From: Candidatus Fermentithermobacillaceae bacterium
GTDB taxonomy: Bacteria > Bacillota > Sulfobacillia > Fermentithermobacillales > Fermentithermobacillaceae
Assembly (NCBI GenBank): GCA_012842685.1
Contig: DUSI01000004.1
Coordinates: 1 to 64,000 of the forward strand
Length of the DNA stretch: 64,000 nt
Direction of reading: 5' to 3'
Position 1 is the stretch's first letter; the number at the start of each line of letters is the position of its first letter. This document shows positions 55,453 through 63,414 of the stretch, one piece after another. A program made the position numbers and the translations under genes. Below the pieces are notes generated by a model. That model searched no databases, was not told where the DNA came from, and saw only the letters and a program-made list of their open reading frames with translations.

Positions 55453-56574
55453 TTAGGCCTCGATGATCTCGACGTTGGCGCGAGGCACCGTGACGATGGT
55501 GCCGTCGGTGAGCTTTGCCCTGAGGATCCTCACCTTTGCCTCGGTCTCGATGACCTGCAGCTCGGGCGGGAGATCCACGACTTCAGCCAGTTTTCCGAAG
55601 TAAGGCTCGCGGATTATGCGGATCGGCGTTCCCGGCACAAGACCCTGCGAAAGATCCTGTTCCTGCGTAACGCCCTGCGCCTGGTAGCCGGGGACGATGA
55701 TCTCCGGCCTCATGACGCCGGCGCGGATCTGGGTGGCGCCGTTAATCGACGCCGTGAACCCTTCGAGTCTCTTGAGGAGCTCGAAGGTCCTGTTCGCCAT
55801 CCGCATCCTACCGAAGCCCTCGGTGATAATCACGGTAACGGGCACATCTTCGTGTCCGGTGATGGCAACGCCGATATCGAAGCCAAGGTACTCGATGAGG
55901 TCGCTGTCGATGATTCCGCCTGCGACGATACCGCGAGACCCGATCTCGGCCGCCTTCTTGATGGCGGCAGCGGTGACGAGAGAGCCGCCCACTATGATCT
56001 TGCCGCAGTCGTCGGGCCTTATCTGAGGCGCGTCCAGAACGTCGTCGGGACCTTCGACGGCCACCCTGATGACGCCCTGGGTTTCGCCTCCGACGCCGAA
56101 GATGCCCTGGATAAAGGCTCCCTCGGTCCTTATGATGACGCCCTCCCTGGGCAGGACTTCTTCGACGACACCGTCGATGTAGGCGTCGACCTGGATGGGG
56201 ATCGGGGGTTCACGCAGGGTTACCTGACCGGTAACCGTGGAGATCATCTCCACGATGCCGTCCACCGGAGAAGTGACGGTGTGCTTGAAGAGCCCGAAGA
56301 ACGACTTGTACTCTGCCAGTATGTCGCCCTTCTTAATCGAGTCTCCCTGCTTGACCTTCATGAAGTCGACGATGTCCTCGGGTTCGACCCCGAGAGCGTT
56401 CGCCACGTTAACCGTCTGCGGGTTGCCGGGGATGTTGGTGCGGGCAACGATCGTATCGGGCGATACTGCCGCCCCTTTTTCGACAAGGACTTCTCCGAGG
56501 AGGGGCAGGCGACGCGTTTTGCGGATAACCGCCCTTTCGGTGACTTTTAACCCAGGCGTGTATGCGTGTGCCAT
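55453..56574 (-). CDS. Barrel-sandwich and KOW-like protein, MutL partner
   Basis: 373 residues, very few Cys, no membrane helix. The N-terminal third contains two biotinyl/lipoyl-like (RnfC-type) barrel-sandwich segments: LPLLGEVLVEKGAAVSPDTI and KVKQGDSIKKGDILAEY with TSPVDGIVEMIS. There is no obvious acceptor Lys. The middle has a glycine-rich alpha/beta part (GIVAGGIIDSDLIEYLGFD). The C-terminus looks like a KOW/SH3-type barrel (GTPIRIIREPYFGKLAEV). GGAGGAGGG precedes ATG by eight bases. It is 17 bases after the MutL-like ATPase gene, so they surely work together; the task is unknown. Confidence 0.7.
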   Translation of the reverse strand: MAHAYTPGLKVTERAVIRKTRRLPLLGEVLVEKGAAVSPDTIVARTNIPGNPQTVNVANALGVEPEDIVDFMKVKQGDSIKKGDILAEYKSFFGLFKHTVTSPVDGIVEMISTVTGQVTLREPPIPIQVDAYIDGVVEEVLPREGVIIRTEGAFIQGIFGVGGETQGVIRVAVEGPDDVLDAPQIRPDDCGKIIVGGSLVTAAAIKKAAEIGSRGIVAGGIIDSDLIEYLGFDIGVAITGHEDVPVTVIITEGFGRMRMANRTFELLKRLEGFTASINGATQIRAGVMRPEIIVPGYQAQGVTQEQDLSQGLVPGTPIRIIREPYFGKLAEVVDLPPELQVIETEAKVRILRAKLTDGTIVTVPRANVEIIEA

Positions 56575-56591
56575 CTTTCAAACCCTCCTCC

Positions 56592-58448
56592 TTACACTTC
56601 CGCGTATTTCTTGAGCAGCTCTTCGGGATACATGTTCATCGCGACGAACCACTCAACCAGTTTCTTGTTCCTCTGGGCCTTGTCTTCGGGGATGGTCAGA
56701 GGACGCCCGCGGCAATCGACGGTCACCCCGACTACTCCGCCGTTCACAGTCGTCTCGAGAGTATGGCCGTAACCCTTGCCGACGTCGAACTGCCTGGTCG
56801 GATGGATAATCGCCTTGGCCTTCTTTCCGTCCTCCAGCGGTATCCGCTTCATGGAGCCGAAGGGGACTTCCTCCACTATCTTCTGGCCGTCAACCTCGAG
56901 CTCCACCTTGACGCAGGCATCGCCTTCTCTGGCGCTGCCATTGGGACCAGCAGGAGCTATAGCGGTACCCAGTTTGATGAGGCAGTCGCGGTCAAATACC
57001 TGCATGGCGGCCTTCTCGTGCACCGTGGAAAGGATCCCGAGCTGGGGCATCATGAAGATGGAGTCGACCGCCAGCATGGTGAGACCTTCGGGCTGGAAGG
57101 CGTCAAGCAGCATCATGGCCGACTGCACTCTCCTCGGTGCGTGGGAAAGTACTCCGCCCGAACCGATGAGGAGCCCGAGTTCCATCATGTCGATGTAGGT
57201 TTCGCCGGAACCGGTCTGCTCGAACGTATCTCCGATAGTCCTCTGCCTGTGGACGCCGCGGAGTCCTACGGCCAGGCTCTTGTGGTGGATGAAAGCGAGC
57301 CTCAGCGCTTCCCTAGCGATGGCCTGTTCGATGATGAGGTCATCGAGGGTCTGGGGGATCGTGGTCGGACGGATCATCTTGTTGCGGATCCTGTTTCTGA
57401 GCTCTCCTTCGCTAATGTCGAAGGGGATCCACCTCATGATGTTGGCTACTCCGGTCTCAAGGAGAACGTTGCAGATGGAGTAGCTCATACCGAGGTTTGC
57501 GGAAACCGTCCTGTTGAAGTACTCGCCGAACACGGAGAATACGTCAGTCGTCGCGCCTCCGATGTCTACGCCGATAACCGACAAGTCGTATTCCTTGGAA
57601 GCAGTCTGCATGCAGATACCCACAGCCCCCGGGGTCGGCATGATGGGGACAGGGGTCCAAGTCATGAGTTTGTTGTAGCCTGGTGCCTGGGCCATAACGT
57701 GTTCCATGAACAGGTTGTGGATCTCTTCCCTCGCGGGACCCAGGACCTCTTTCTCCAAGACCGGGCGCAGGTTGTCCACGACGCGCAGGTCGGTTTTCTC
57801 TCCCAGGCTGTTTTTGATGTGGGGCCTGGCGTCCTTGTTTCCGGCGTAGATGACCGGAAGCTTGTAGCCGATACCCAGCCTGGGCTTCGGCTCTGCCGCG
57901 GAGATAAGTTCGGCGATCTCTACAACGTGGGTGATCGTACCGCCGTCAATACCTCCCGACAGAAGGATCATGTCCGGACGCAGCTGCCTGATCCTCTGGA
58001 TCTTCTCGTGGGGTTTACGCCCGTCGTCAACGGCAATTACGTCCATAACGATGGCGCCTGCTCCGAGCGCGGCACGGGCGGCTGACTCGGCAGTCATGGT
58101 CTTCACGACGCCCGCGACCATCATCTGGAGGCCGCCGCCAGCCGAAGAAGTGGACATGTAGATGTCAACGCCGGACCCGTCGGGACGCCTGGGGGTTATT
58201 ACGCCCTTTTCATCCAACAGGGTCTTACCTGTGAGCTCCTCGACCTCCCGGATGGCGTTGCGAGCACCGGCGGTCACATCTTCGAAAGGAGCTTCAACAG
58301 TCGTGGGTGCCTCGCCGCGGGTTATGAGGCGGTACTCGTCACCCACTTTTTCGATGAGAATCGCTTTGGTTGTTGTGGAACCGCAGTCTGTAGCCAGAAC
58401 AGAGGTGATCTCTCTGTCCAGCTTGAAAGCAGCCTTCTCTTCCGGCAC
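56592..58448 (-). CDS. MutL (GlmL-like) family ATPase
   Basis: About 618 residues. Actin/Hsp70-fold (ASKHA) protein of the MutL family, first known as the product of the gene between the two subunits of B12-dependent glutamate mutase. Nucleotide motifs: VLATDCGSTTTKAIL (phosphate 1), a second IGVDIGGATTDVFSVFG (phosphate 2) and LIGSGGVLSHAP (adenosine-like). Middle segments ILLSGGIDGGTITHVVEIA and VIYAGNKDAR are typical. GTG at 58448, nine bases after GGAGGGG, is preferred to TTG at 58475. No mutase gene is in the window, so the client is unknown. Confidence 0.88.
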   Translation of the reverse strand: MPEEKAAFKLDREITSVLATDCGSTTTKAILIEKVGDEYRLITRGEAPTTVEAPFEDVTAGARNAIREVEELTGKTLLDEKGVITPRRPDGSGVDIYMSTSSAGGGLQMMVAGVVKTMTAESAARAALGAGAIVMDVIAVDDGRKPHEKIQRIRQLRPDMILLSGGIDGGTITHVVEIAELISAAEPKPRLGIGYKLPVIYAGNKDARPHIKNSLGEKTDLRVVDNLRPVLEKEVLGPAREEIHNLFMEHVMAQAPGYNKLMTWTPVPIMPTPGAVGICMQTASKEYDLSVIGVDIGGATTDVFSVFGEYFNRTVSANLGMSYSICNVLLETGVANIMRWIPFDISEGELRNRIRNKMIRPTTIPQTLDDLIIEQAIAREALRLAFIHHKSLAVGLRGVHRQRTIGDTFEQTGSGETYIDMMELGLLIGSGGVLSHAPRRVQSAMMLLDAFQPEGLTMLAVDSIFMMPQLGILSTVHEKAAMQVFDRDCLIKLGTAIAPAGPNGSAREGDACVKVELEVDGQKIVEEVPFGSMKRIPLEDGKKAKAIIHPTRQFDVGKGYGHTLETTVNGGVVGVTVDCRGRPLTIPEDKAQRNKKLVEWFVAMNMYPEELLKKYAEV

Positions 58449-58550
58449 TGAAGCTTTCCCCTCCTCGATTGCCAACCCCTATGAGTAAAAGTCCATAAGA
58501 AGTCTAGTACGATGTCAAAACCAAAAAAACCTTCTTACTTGGGGCCAATC

Positions 58551-58970
58551 TTATTTAGACTGTCCCGGTTTGTCTTCAGCGGCCATCTTAATGGCCTCAT
58601 CCAGCATGGTGCCACCGGCCTTTTCGGCCTTCTTGGCGGCTTTCTGAGCTTTTCGTTGGGCCTTGAGTTGCCTGGCTCGTTCCTCCTCCTTTGCCGCAAT
58701 GCTTTCTAGTTTCTGGATAAGGAGTTCGACGTTCTTCCTGTCGTCGAAGAAGTACGCGTAATCCTCAAAAGTGTTGAAAAGCACGCTCGCGAACGGGGAT
58801 ACAAAGTGTAGCGCCTGGCCTCCCAGGAAACTAAGCGGCTTGTTGAGCTCTAGGAAGAATATGGCGGGCACGACCATACCAAACTGTTCGATGCGGCTCG
58901 CTATCGCCTCAATTATCTCATCGCGCCTCTTCTCATCGATGGGTTCCCTAAACCCGAACAACGGCTTCAC
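58551..58970 (-). CDS. Uncharacterised protein of the MutL-ATPase operon
   Basis: About 139 residues, family not recognised. A central hydrophobic-rich segment (VVPAIFFLELNKPLSFLGGQ, then LHFVSPFASVLF) could sit in or on a membrane, though it is short of a classical helix pair. It is followed by DDRKNVELLIQKLE and a long basic coiled coil (EEERARQLKAQRKAQKAAKK). GTG at 58970 or TTG at 58961 both have good ribosome sites. It lies 100 bases before the MutL ATPase and 115 bases after the membrane protein gene. Confidence 0.65.
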   Translation of the reverse strand: MKPLFGFREPIDEKRRDEIIEAIASRIEQFGMVVPAIFFLELNKPLSFLGGQALHFVSPFASVLFNTFEDYAYFFDDRKNVELLIQKLESIAAKEEERARQLKAQRKAQKAAKKAEKAGGTMLDEAIKMAAEDKPGQSK

Positions 58971-59085
58971 CCCTTTCCCCCGACAGTTCACCAATTATCC
59001 TGATTATTCTACAGTATTTCGTTGTTTTATCGTCTATCCAAATGCTTCTAGAATAAAAGAAGATTGCCGCAATAGGACAACCGGA

Positions 59086-59733
59086 TCACTTCGGCCCTTT
59101 GTCCTTTAGCCTCCTCACCCGCTTGAACGCAGAGCTCACTCCCCCCTTGAACTCGGTTTCGTCTTTGGGCTTCATTGCCTCCTGGGGAGACGGAAGCTTG
59201 GAGGCTACTATGGCGAGGACTTCATCCACTGGAGTGTCATTTCCGTAGTACATAAAAAGCCCTTCCCGGAGCCGCCCTCTCAGAGTCCGTGTATCGTTTG
59301 AAAGGAGCACTCCGTCGGGGAACTTGTAATACGTGAAAAACCGGTCCCAGGTCCTCGAATCGGCAGCCAGGAAAGTCTTGTATCCAGCCTTCTGCTCAGT
59401 GAGGAAGTACTTAACCGGGAAGAGGTACGGCGCAAGCCTGTTCACCATGATGAAAGTTATGAGCACAACGAAAAGGAGCTGTGGGATAGCCCAATACGCG
59501 AGATAGATGCTCAAGAGGAGGACAGCCACTACGAGAGTCGAAACAACGGGTCTCCTGGGGAGAAGCCACACTCGCCACGACAAGAGTTCCCTGTCTTCCT
59601 CGGGTTCGGGCTGGCTCTCCTTAGGCGGCCGAGCGCTCTCCGGTGAGTCCCCTTCGGAGGTACGTATTGGAGGCGGGGCACCCGGCCCCGACAGGTACGA
59701 AGGCCTCCTTGATCTCCGGGGCGGTTGGGACAT
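59086..59733 (-). CDS. Uncharacterised two-helix membrane protein
   Basis: 215 residues, family not recognised. A Pro/Ser-rich, charged N-terminal tail (about 55 residues) precedes two adjacent membrane helices (VVSTLVVAVLLLSIYLAYW and QLLFVVLITFIMV). A cytosolic domain of about 110 residues with mixed alpha/beta character follows (VKYFLTEQKAGYKTFL, DGVLLSNDTRTLRGRL). The C-terminus is basic. AGGAGGATAACC precedes ATG. As first gene of the block it may anchor the MutL ATPase group to the membrane; this is inference. Confidence 0.65.
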   Translation of the reverse strand: MSQPPRRSRRPSYLSGPGAPPPIRTSEGDSPESARPPKESQPEPEEDRELLSWRVWLLPRRPVVSTLVVAVLLLSIYLAYWAIPQLLFVVLITFIMVNRLAPYLFPVKYFLTEQKAGYKTFLAADSRTWDRFFTYYKFPDGVLLSNDTRTLRGRLREGLFMYYGNDTPVDEVLAIVASKLPSPQEAMKPKDETEFKGGVSSAFKRVRRLKDKGPK

Positions 59734-59833
59734 TGGTTATCCTCCTCCGCTTCTCACATATAAGGCCGAGACAAGATAGTTCTACGATCGCCCCCGGTAT
59801 CCTTCCGCCACAGCTGATCTTTCTGCCCGATTC

Positions 59834-60946
59834 TTAGGTGAGCAAAGCTCCCCTGGATTCGAGGATCTCTCTCACTTCGTCGAGGGGCAGGCCTTCGCGG
59901 AAGTTGCCGTCTCTCCCGGTCATGGATTCGGCGGCGAAAAGGGCGTTCAAAATGGCCTCTTCCACAGCTTCCACTGTAGCCCTGAAAAGCCCGGCCATCT
60001 CTCGGGAGTCGTCGCCTATCCTCCTCTCCACTATCATTCCTTGAGAGGCGTGGCTCACTCTCCCGTCGGTGGAAAAAGCGATCACAAAATCGCCGCTGCC
60101 GTTCGAGAAAACCGAACCGACCCTCGCCAGTCCTCCCTGTGCCCGGCGGGCAATCCTACCGAGCTGCCTGTCAGAGAGGGGAGCATCGGTGGCGATCACG
60201 ATGACGATGGAACCGGGAGGCTGGGGCGGTACTCTACGGGACTCCAATACCGCCCCCACCGGGACCCCCGCGATGGTGAGGTCCCTTGTGGAGCCGAAGT
60301 TGGCGAGGACCAAGACTCCCAGGAACCTGTCTTCAATCTCGCCGGCAAGGCGCCTGGACGACGTGCCTATCCCGCCTTTGAACCCGAAACAAGACATGCC
60401 CGTCCCTGCTCCCACGTTGCCCTCGGGGCAGGCTTCGGTGGAAGCATTCCTCAAGGCGCTCAAAACGTGCTCTTTCTTTACGTGCCTTCCCCTTATGTCG
60501 TTGAGGTACCCGTCGTTGCATTCGGCAACCAGGGGATTCACGGTCCCCGTGGTGACGCCGATGTCTTCGTTTGTCTCGAGCATGTACTCGCACAGGGCGT
60601 CCCACGCCGTGCCGACCGACAACGTGTTGGTGAGGACGATGGGGGTCTCGATAACCCCCAGCTCCTGCACCTGGGCGATGCCGGTGGCCTTCCCGAAACC
60701 GTTTATCACGTGGATGGCGCCCCGTACTTTCTCCTTGAAAACATTCCCTCCATGGGGCAAGATGGCCGTGACGCCCGTCCTGACGGGGCCTTTACCTACG
60801 ACGAGTTTTCCCTCGCCCTCGATCAGGGTCGTATGGCCCACGGCCACACCGGGCACGTCCACGATGCTGTTCTTGGGTCCCGGAGACATAAACCCTATCT
60901 CCAGGCCAAATTCCCTCGCGCGGGGCCTTCCGGAAGGACTGGGCAT
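59834..60946 (-). CDS. P1 family (DmpA-like) aminopeptidase
   Basis: 370 residues. N-terminal nucleophile hydrolase made as a precursor that cleaves itself before an internal Ser. The DmpA-type segment GNVGAGTGMSCFGFKGGIGTSSR is present in two adjoining parts, with the Ser of TGMS as expected nucleophile. SIVDVPGVAVGHTTL at the N-terminus and the late GSGDFVIAFST are also typical. Family members release N-terminal residues, including D-Ala or beta-amino acids. ATG at 60946 abuts the stop of the upstream amidotransferase gene. Confidence 0.92.
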   Translation of the reverse strand: MPSPSGRPRAREFGLEIGFMSPGPKNSIVDVPGVAVGHTTLIEGEGKLVVGKGPVRTGVTAILPHGGNVFKEKVRGAIHVINGFGKATGIAQVQELGVIETPIVLTNTLSVGTAWDALCEYMLETNEDIGVTTGTVNPLVAECNDGYLNDIRGRHVKKEHVLSALRNASTEACPEGNVGAGTGMSCFGFKGGIGTSSRRLAGEIEDRFLGVLVLANFGSTRDLTIAGVPVGAVLESRRVPPQPPGSIVIVIATDAPLSDRQLGRIARRAQGGLARVGSVFSNGSGDFVIAFSTDGRVSHASQGMIVERRIGDDSREMAGLFRATVEAVEEAILNALFAAESMTGRDGNFREGLPLDEVREILESRGALLT

Positions 60947-61654
60947 CTATATTTCCTCTCCTTTAGCGGCCCTCACAAGCGCTTTGAAGGGCTCAAGGTA
61001 GACCGGGTTCTTCCTCCACATACCTTCCGGATGCCACTGGATGCAGAGGCAGAATCCCTTGTTCCTCTCGGCACCTTCGGCAACACCGTCAAGGGCATGG
61101 GCCGTCACCGAGAAACCGTCTGCCGGATGCTTAATGGCCTGGTGATGGTAGGAATTGACCCAGAGCCGCCGGGTCTTGTGCACGCGTTCCATGAGGGACC
61201 CTTCGACCAGCACTACTTCGTGGGTCCCGTGCCAGCGCGGGGCCTGCTGGGAATGTTTCATCGCCCCTCCCACCTGGGTACCGATGTCCTGAACGAGGGT
61301 GCCGCCGGCCGCCACGTTGATGACCTGGCATCCCCTGCAGATCCCGAGCATGGGCATGCTCATTTCCAGGGCTTTCTTCACCAGCCCGATCTCAAGCTCA
61401 TCCAGGAGCGGGTTGATCCTTCCCAGCTGCGGCATGGGGCGCTCGTTGTAGTAGCGGGGGTCTACGTCGACTCCCCCGGGGATAAGCAGGGCATCGATCA
61501 CTGAAAGGTTCTCTTCGGCAACCTCCTGGGGCATGACTGGAATGAGGAGAGGCTTGCCGCCCGCTTCGAGCACTGCCTCTATATAGGTCATGGGTACACC
61601 TGCGGCGTTGCGTTCCTCATCGTAGGTTGCGGTGATTCCGATAATGGGCCTCAT
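60947..61654 (-). CDS. Class I glutamine amidotransferase-like hydrolase (PuuD type)
   Basis: 235 residues. Resembles gamma-glutamyl-gamma-aminobutyrate hydrolase: a Cys-His-Glu triad enzyme cutting gamma-glutamyl bonds. Nucleophile Cys in MLGICRGCQVINVAAGG; the catalytic His and the following segment in VNSYHHQAIKHPADGF; C-terminal Glu in IQWHPEG. The opening RPIIGITATYDEE is typical. It lies in line with a DmpA-like peptidase and an amino-acid lyase, suggesting amino-acid or small-peptide breakdown. Confidence 0.9.
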   Translation of the reverse strand: MRPIIGITATYDEERNAAGVPMTYIEAVLEAGGKPLLIPVMPQEVAEENLSVIDALLIPGGVDVDPRYYNERPMPQLGRINPLLDELEIGLVKKALEMSMPMLGICRGCQVINVAAGGTLVQDIGTQVGGAMKHSQQAPRWHGTHEVVLVEGSLMERVHKTRRLWVNSYHHQAIKHPADGFSVTAHALDGVAEGAERNKGFCLCIQWHPEGMWRKNPVYLEPFKALVRAAKGEEI

Positions 61655-61682
61655 CTACGGTTCCTCCTCTTCATTTATGGAC

Positions 61683-61705
61683 AAAAGCGGCGCCCGGCGG
61701 CGCCG
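61683..61705 (-). terminator. Putative terminator after the desulfhydrase gene
   Basis: Seven-base arms CGGCGCC and GGCGCCG around a four-base loop are followed on the minus strand by CTTTTGT, directly after the stop at 61709. Confidence 0.65.
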
Positions 61706-61708
61706 TCT

Positions 61709-62749
61709 TCAATTCCGCACAAGCACGTTCGTGAAAGCGAAATCCGCCGGCACACCTCCGGTGTGCACGAAGATCAGCGAATCGTCCTCCGAATACATGC
61801 CCGACCGGGCGTCCTTTATCAGCCCCGCCAGGGCTTTCCCCGTGTACACGGGGTCGGTTAGGACCCCTTCGCTCCTGGCCAGGAGCCTTATCGCTTCGAG
61901 CCCGGCTTCGGTCGGAATCGCGTAGCCTTCCCCTACCTGGCTCTCGTCGACGCTCACGAGCCCGCGCAAGTCCTCACGGCTCAGGTCGAAAAGGCGGCTC
62001 AGACCGGCCGGGGCGCCGGACAGGGGAGCGCGAGACTTTAGGAGCGAGATGGCGTCTTCCATGAGCCCGACGGTCCGCTCTGCTTTGGCGTCGGCTCCAG
62101 GGCTTACAGCGATGCCTTTCACCGAGAACCCTGCTTCGAAGACGACTTTGCCCATGATGAGCCCGGCCAGAGTGCCTACCGAACCGGCGGCCACGTAAAG
62201 CGCTTTGGGCGCTATCCCAAACTGCCGGCACTGGGAGACGATCTCTTCCACGCACTCTATGTAGGCAAGCGCGCCCAGGGGGCTCGAGCCGCCTAGGGGG
62301 ATGACATACGGTTTTCTTCCCCGGGCGGCCACCCTACCTCTCACTTCGTCGAGGAGCTCGCCCGAGCTCCGCTCTCCGGAGAAGATAATCTCCGCGCCCA
62401 GCAGGTGGTCGATGAGCAGGTTGCCCTGGCGCGTCCCCGGATCGTCCCCATCCAGGACTAAGACCGGGTGAAGGCCCAGTTTCCTCGCGGCGGCCGCTGT
62501 CATCCGGGCATGGTTCGACTGAGGACCACCGCAGGTAATGACGGTATCTGCCCCGGCCTTCAGCGCCTCTCCCATGAGGAGCTCAAGTTTCCTCGCTTTG
62601 TTGCCGCCTAGCGCCAGTCCTGTCGCATCGTCTCTCTTGAGGAATATCTTCGGGCCCCCCACGGCTTTGGAGAACCGGGGAGCCTCCTCAAACGGGGTGG
62701 GAGTTTCCGCGAGCTTCGCCCTGGGAAACCCCATCTTCTCGAAATCCAC
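61709..62749 (-). CDS. D-cysteine desulfhydrase/ACC deaminase-like PLP enzyme
   Basis: 346 residues. Fold-type II PLP enzyme. The internal PLP lysine is in ALGGNKARKLELLM, followed by TCGGPQSNHARMTAAAARKLG (substrate and phosphate contacts) and the late SVDESQVGEGYAIPT and FVHTGGVPADFAF. D-cysteine desulfhydrase is more likely than ACC deaminase in bacteria of this kind, but sequence alone does not settle the substrate. It lies 17 bases after mazF. Confidence 0.88.
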   Translation of the reverse strand: MDFEKMGFPRAKLAETPTPFEEAPRFSKAVGGPKIFLKRDDATGLALGGNKARKLELLMGEALKAGADTVITCGGPQSNHARMTAAAARKLGLHPVLVLDGDDPGTRQGNLLIDHLLGAEIIFSGERSSGELLDEVRGRVAARGRKPYVIPLGGSSPLGALAYIECVEEIVSQCRQFGIAPKALYVAAGSVGTLAGLIMGKVVFEAGFSVKGIAVSPGADAKAERTVGLMEDAISLLKSRAPLSGAPAGLSRLFDLSREDLRGLVSVDESQVGEGYAIPTEAGLEAIRLLARSEGVLTDPVYTGKALAGLIKDARSGMYSEDDSLIFVHTGGVPADFAFTNVLVRN

Positions 62750-62766
62750 TTTTACCTTCCTTTCTC

Positions 62767-63117
62767 TTATATATCTCTTAGCCCCAGAGAGATGGCCAGG
62801 GCTTCATCTACTTTCCTCATGAGGTCATCGGAGATCCTCGAAACCCGTCTCTTGAGCCGCCTCTTGTCAATCGTGCGCAGCTGCTCCAGGAGCACGACAG
62901 AATCCCTATCCAACCCGGAATCGCGGGATGAAAGCTCAACGTGGGTGGGGAGGCGAGCCTTCTGGATCTGCGACGTGATGGCGGCAATGATGACGGTAGG
63001 GCTGTACTTGTTGCCGATGTCGTTCTGGATGATCAAGACAGGCCTGAAACCGCCCTGTTCCGAGCCTATCACTGGACTAAGATCGGCGAAATAGATATCG
63101 CCTCTTGCCGGTTCCAA
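62767..63117 (-). CDS. mazF: MazF/NdoA-type endoribonuclease toxin
   Basis: 116 residues. Sequence-specific mRNA interferase. Family segments: [56 protein letters not shown], and [13 protein letters not shown]. Conserved Arg and Thr of the active site are present. The TTG start directly follows the antitoxin stop (TGATTG). The position after nnrD and the antitoxin mirrors the Bacillus ndoAI-ndoA locus. Confidence 0.95.
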   Translation of the reverse strand: MEPARGDIYFADLSPVIGSEQGGFRPVLIIQNDIGNKYSPTVIIAAITSQIQKARLPTHVELSSRDSGLDRDSVVLLEQLRTIDKRRLKRRVSRISDDLMRKVDEALAISLGLRDI

Positions 63118-63393
63118 TCAGTCTTTCCTCCAGACCCATACCTCGGCGGACATCTCTTCCCCGTCCAGGTCCGCGCCTAGTTCTTCCGCAAGGGCGAGGT
63201 TAAGGTCCGCCATCTCGAGGTAACCGTTCTTCATCTTTTCCCGAAGCATCGCGCGGCGCATCTCTGCGACATAAAAGCAGCACGCCTCTCTGATCAGCAC
63301 GGAGCGGCAGCGGTTGGTCTCCTGCGCAAGGCTGTCTATATCGGACAATATTTCCTCTGTAAAACCTACTACGACTCTTTTTAGTCCGGCCAA
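63118..63393 (-). CDS. mazE: Ribbon-helix-helix antitoxin of MazF
   Basis: 91 residues. The N-terminal RHH DNA-binding strand and helices are seen in RVVVGFTEEILSDIDSLAQ. A C-terminal acidic region (LAEELGADLDGEEMSAEV) is expected to wrap MazF. Three cysteines lie in CRSVLIREACCFYV. The TTG start is two bases from GGGAG, so translation initiation may be weak or the start may lie elsewhere. It is coupled to mazF without a gap and likely represses the pair. Confidence 0.85.
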   Translation of the reverse strand: MAGLKRVVVGFTEEILSDIDSLAQETNRCRSVLIREACCFYVAEMRRAMLREKMKNGYLEMADLNLALAEELGADLDGEEMSAEVWVWRKD

Positions 63394-63414
63394 CTCTCCC
63401 GACCCGGGGACGGG

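Noticed and set aside
56562-58085. Plus-strand open frame of 507 codons opposite the MutL ATPase
   Set aside because: The minus-strand gene has clear family motifs throughout; the plus frame has none and no ribosome site.
60041-61504. Plus-strand open frame of 487 codons
   Set aside because: It spans two well-supported minus-strand genes (P1 peptidase and PuuD-like enzyme) and crosses their junction; no protein features seen.
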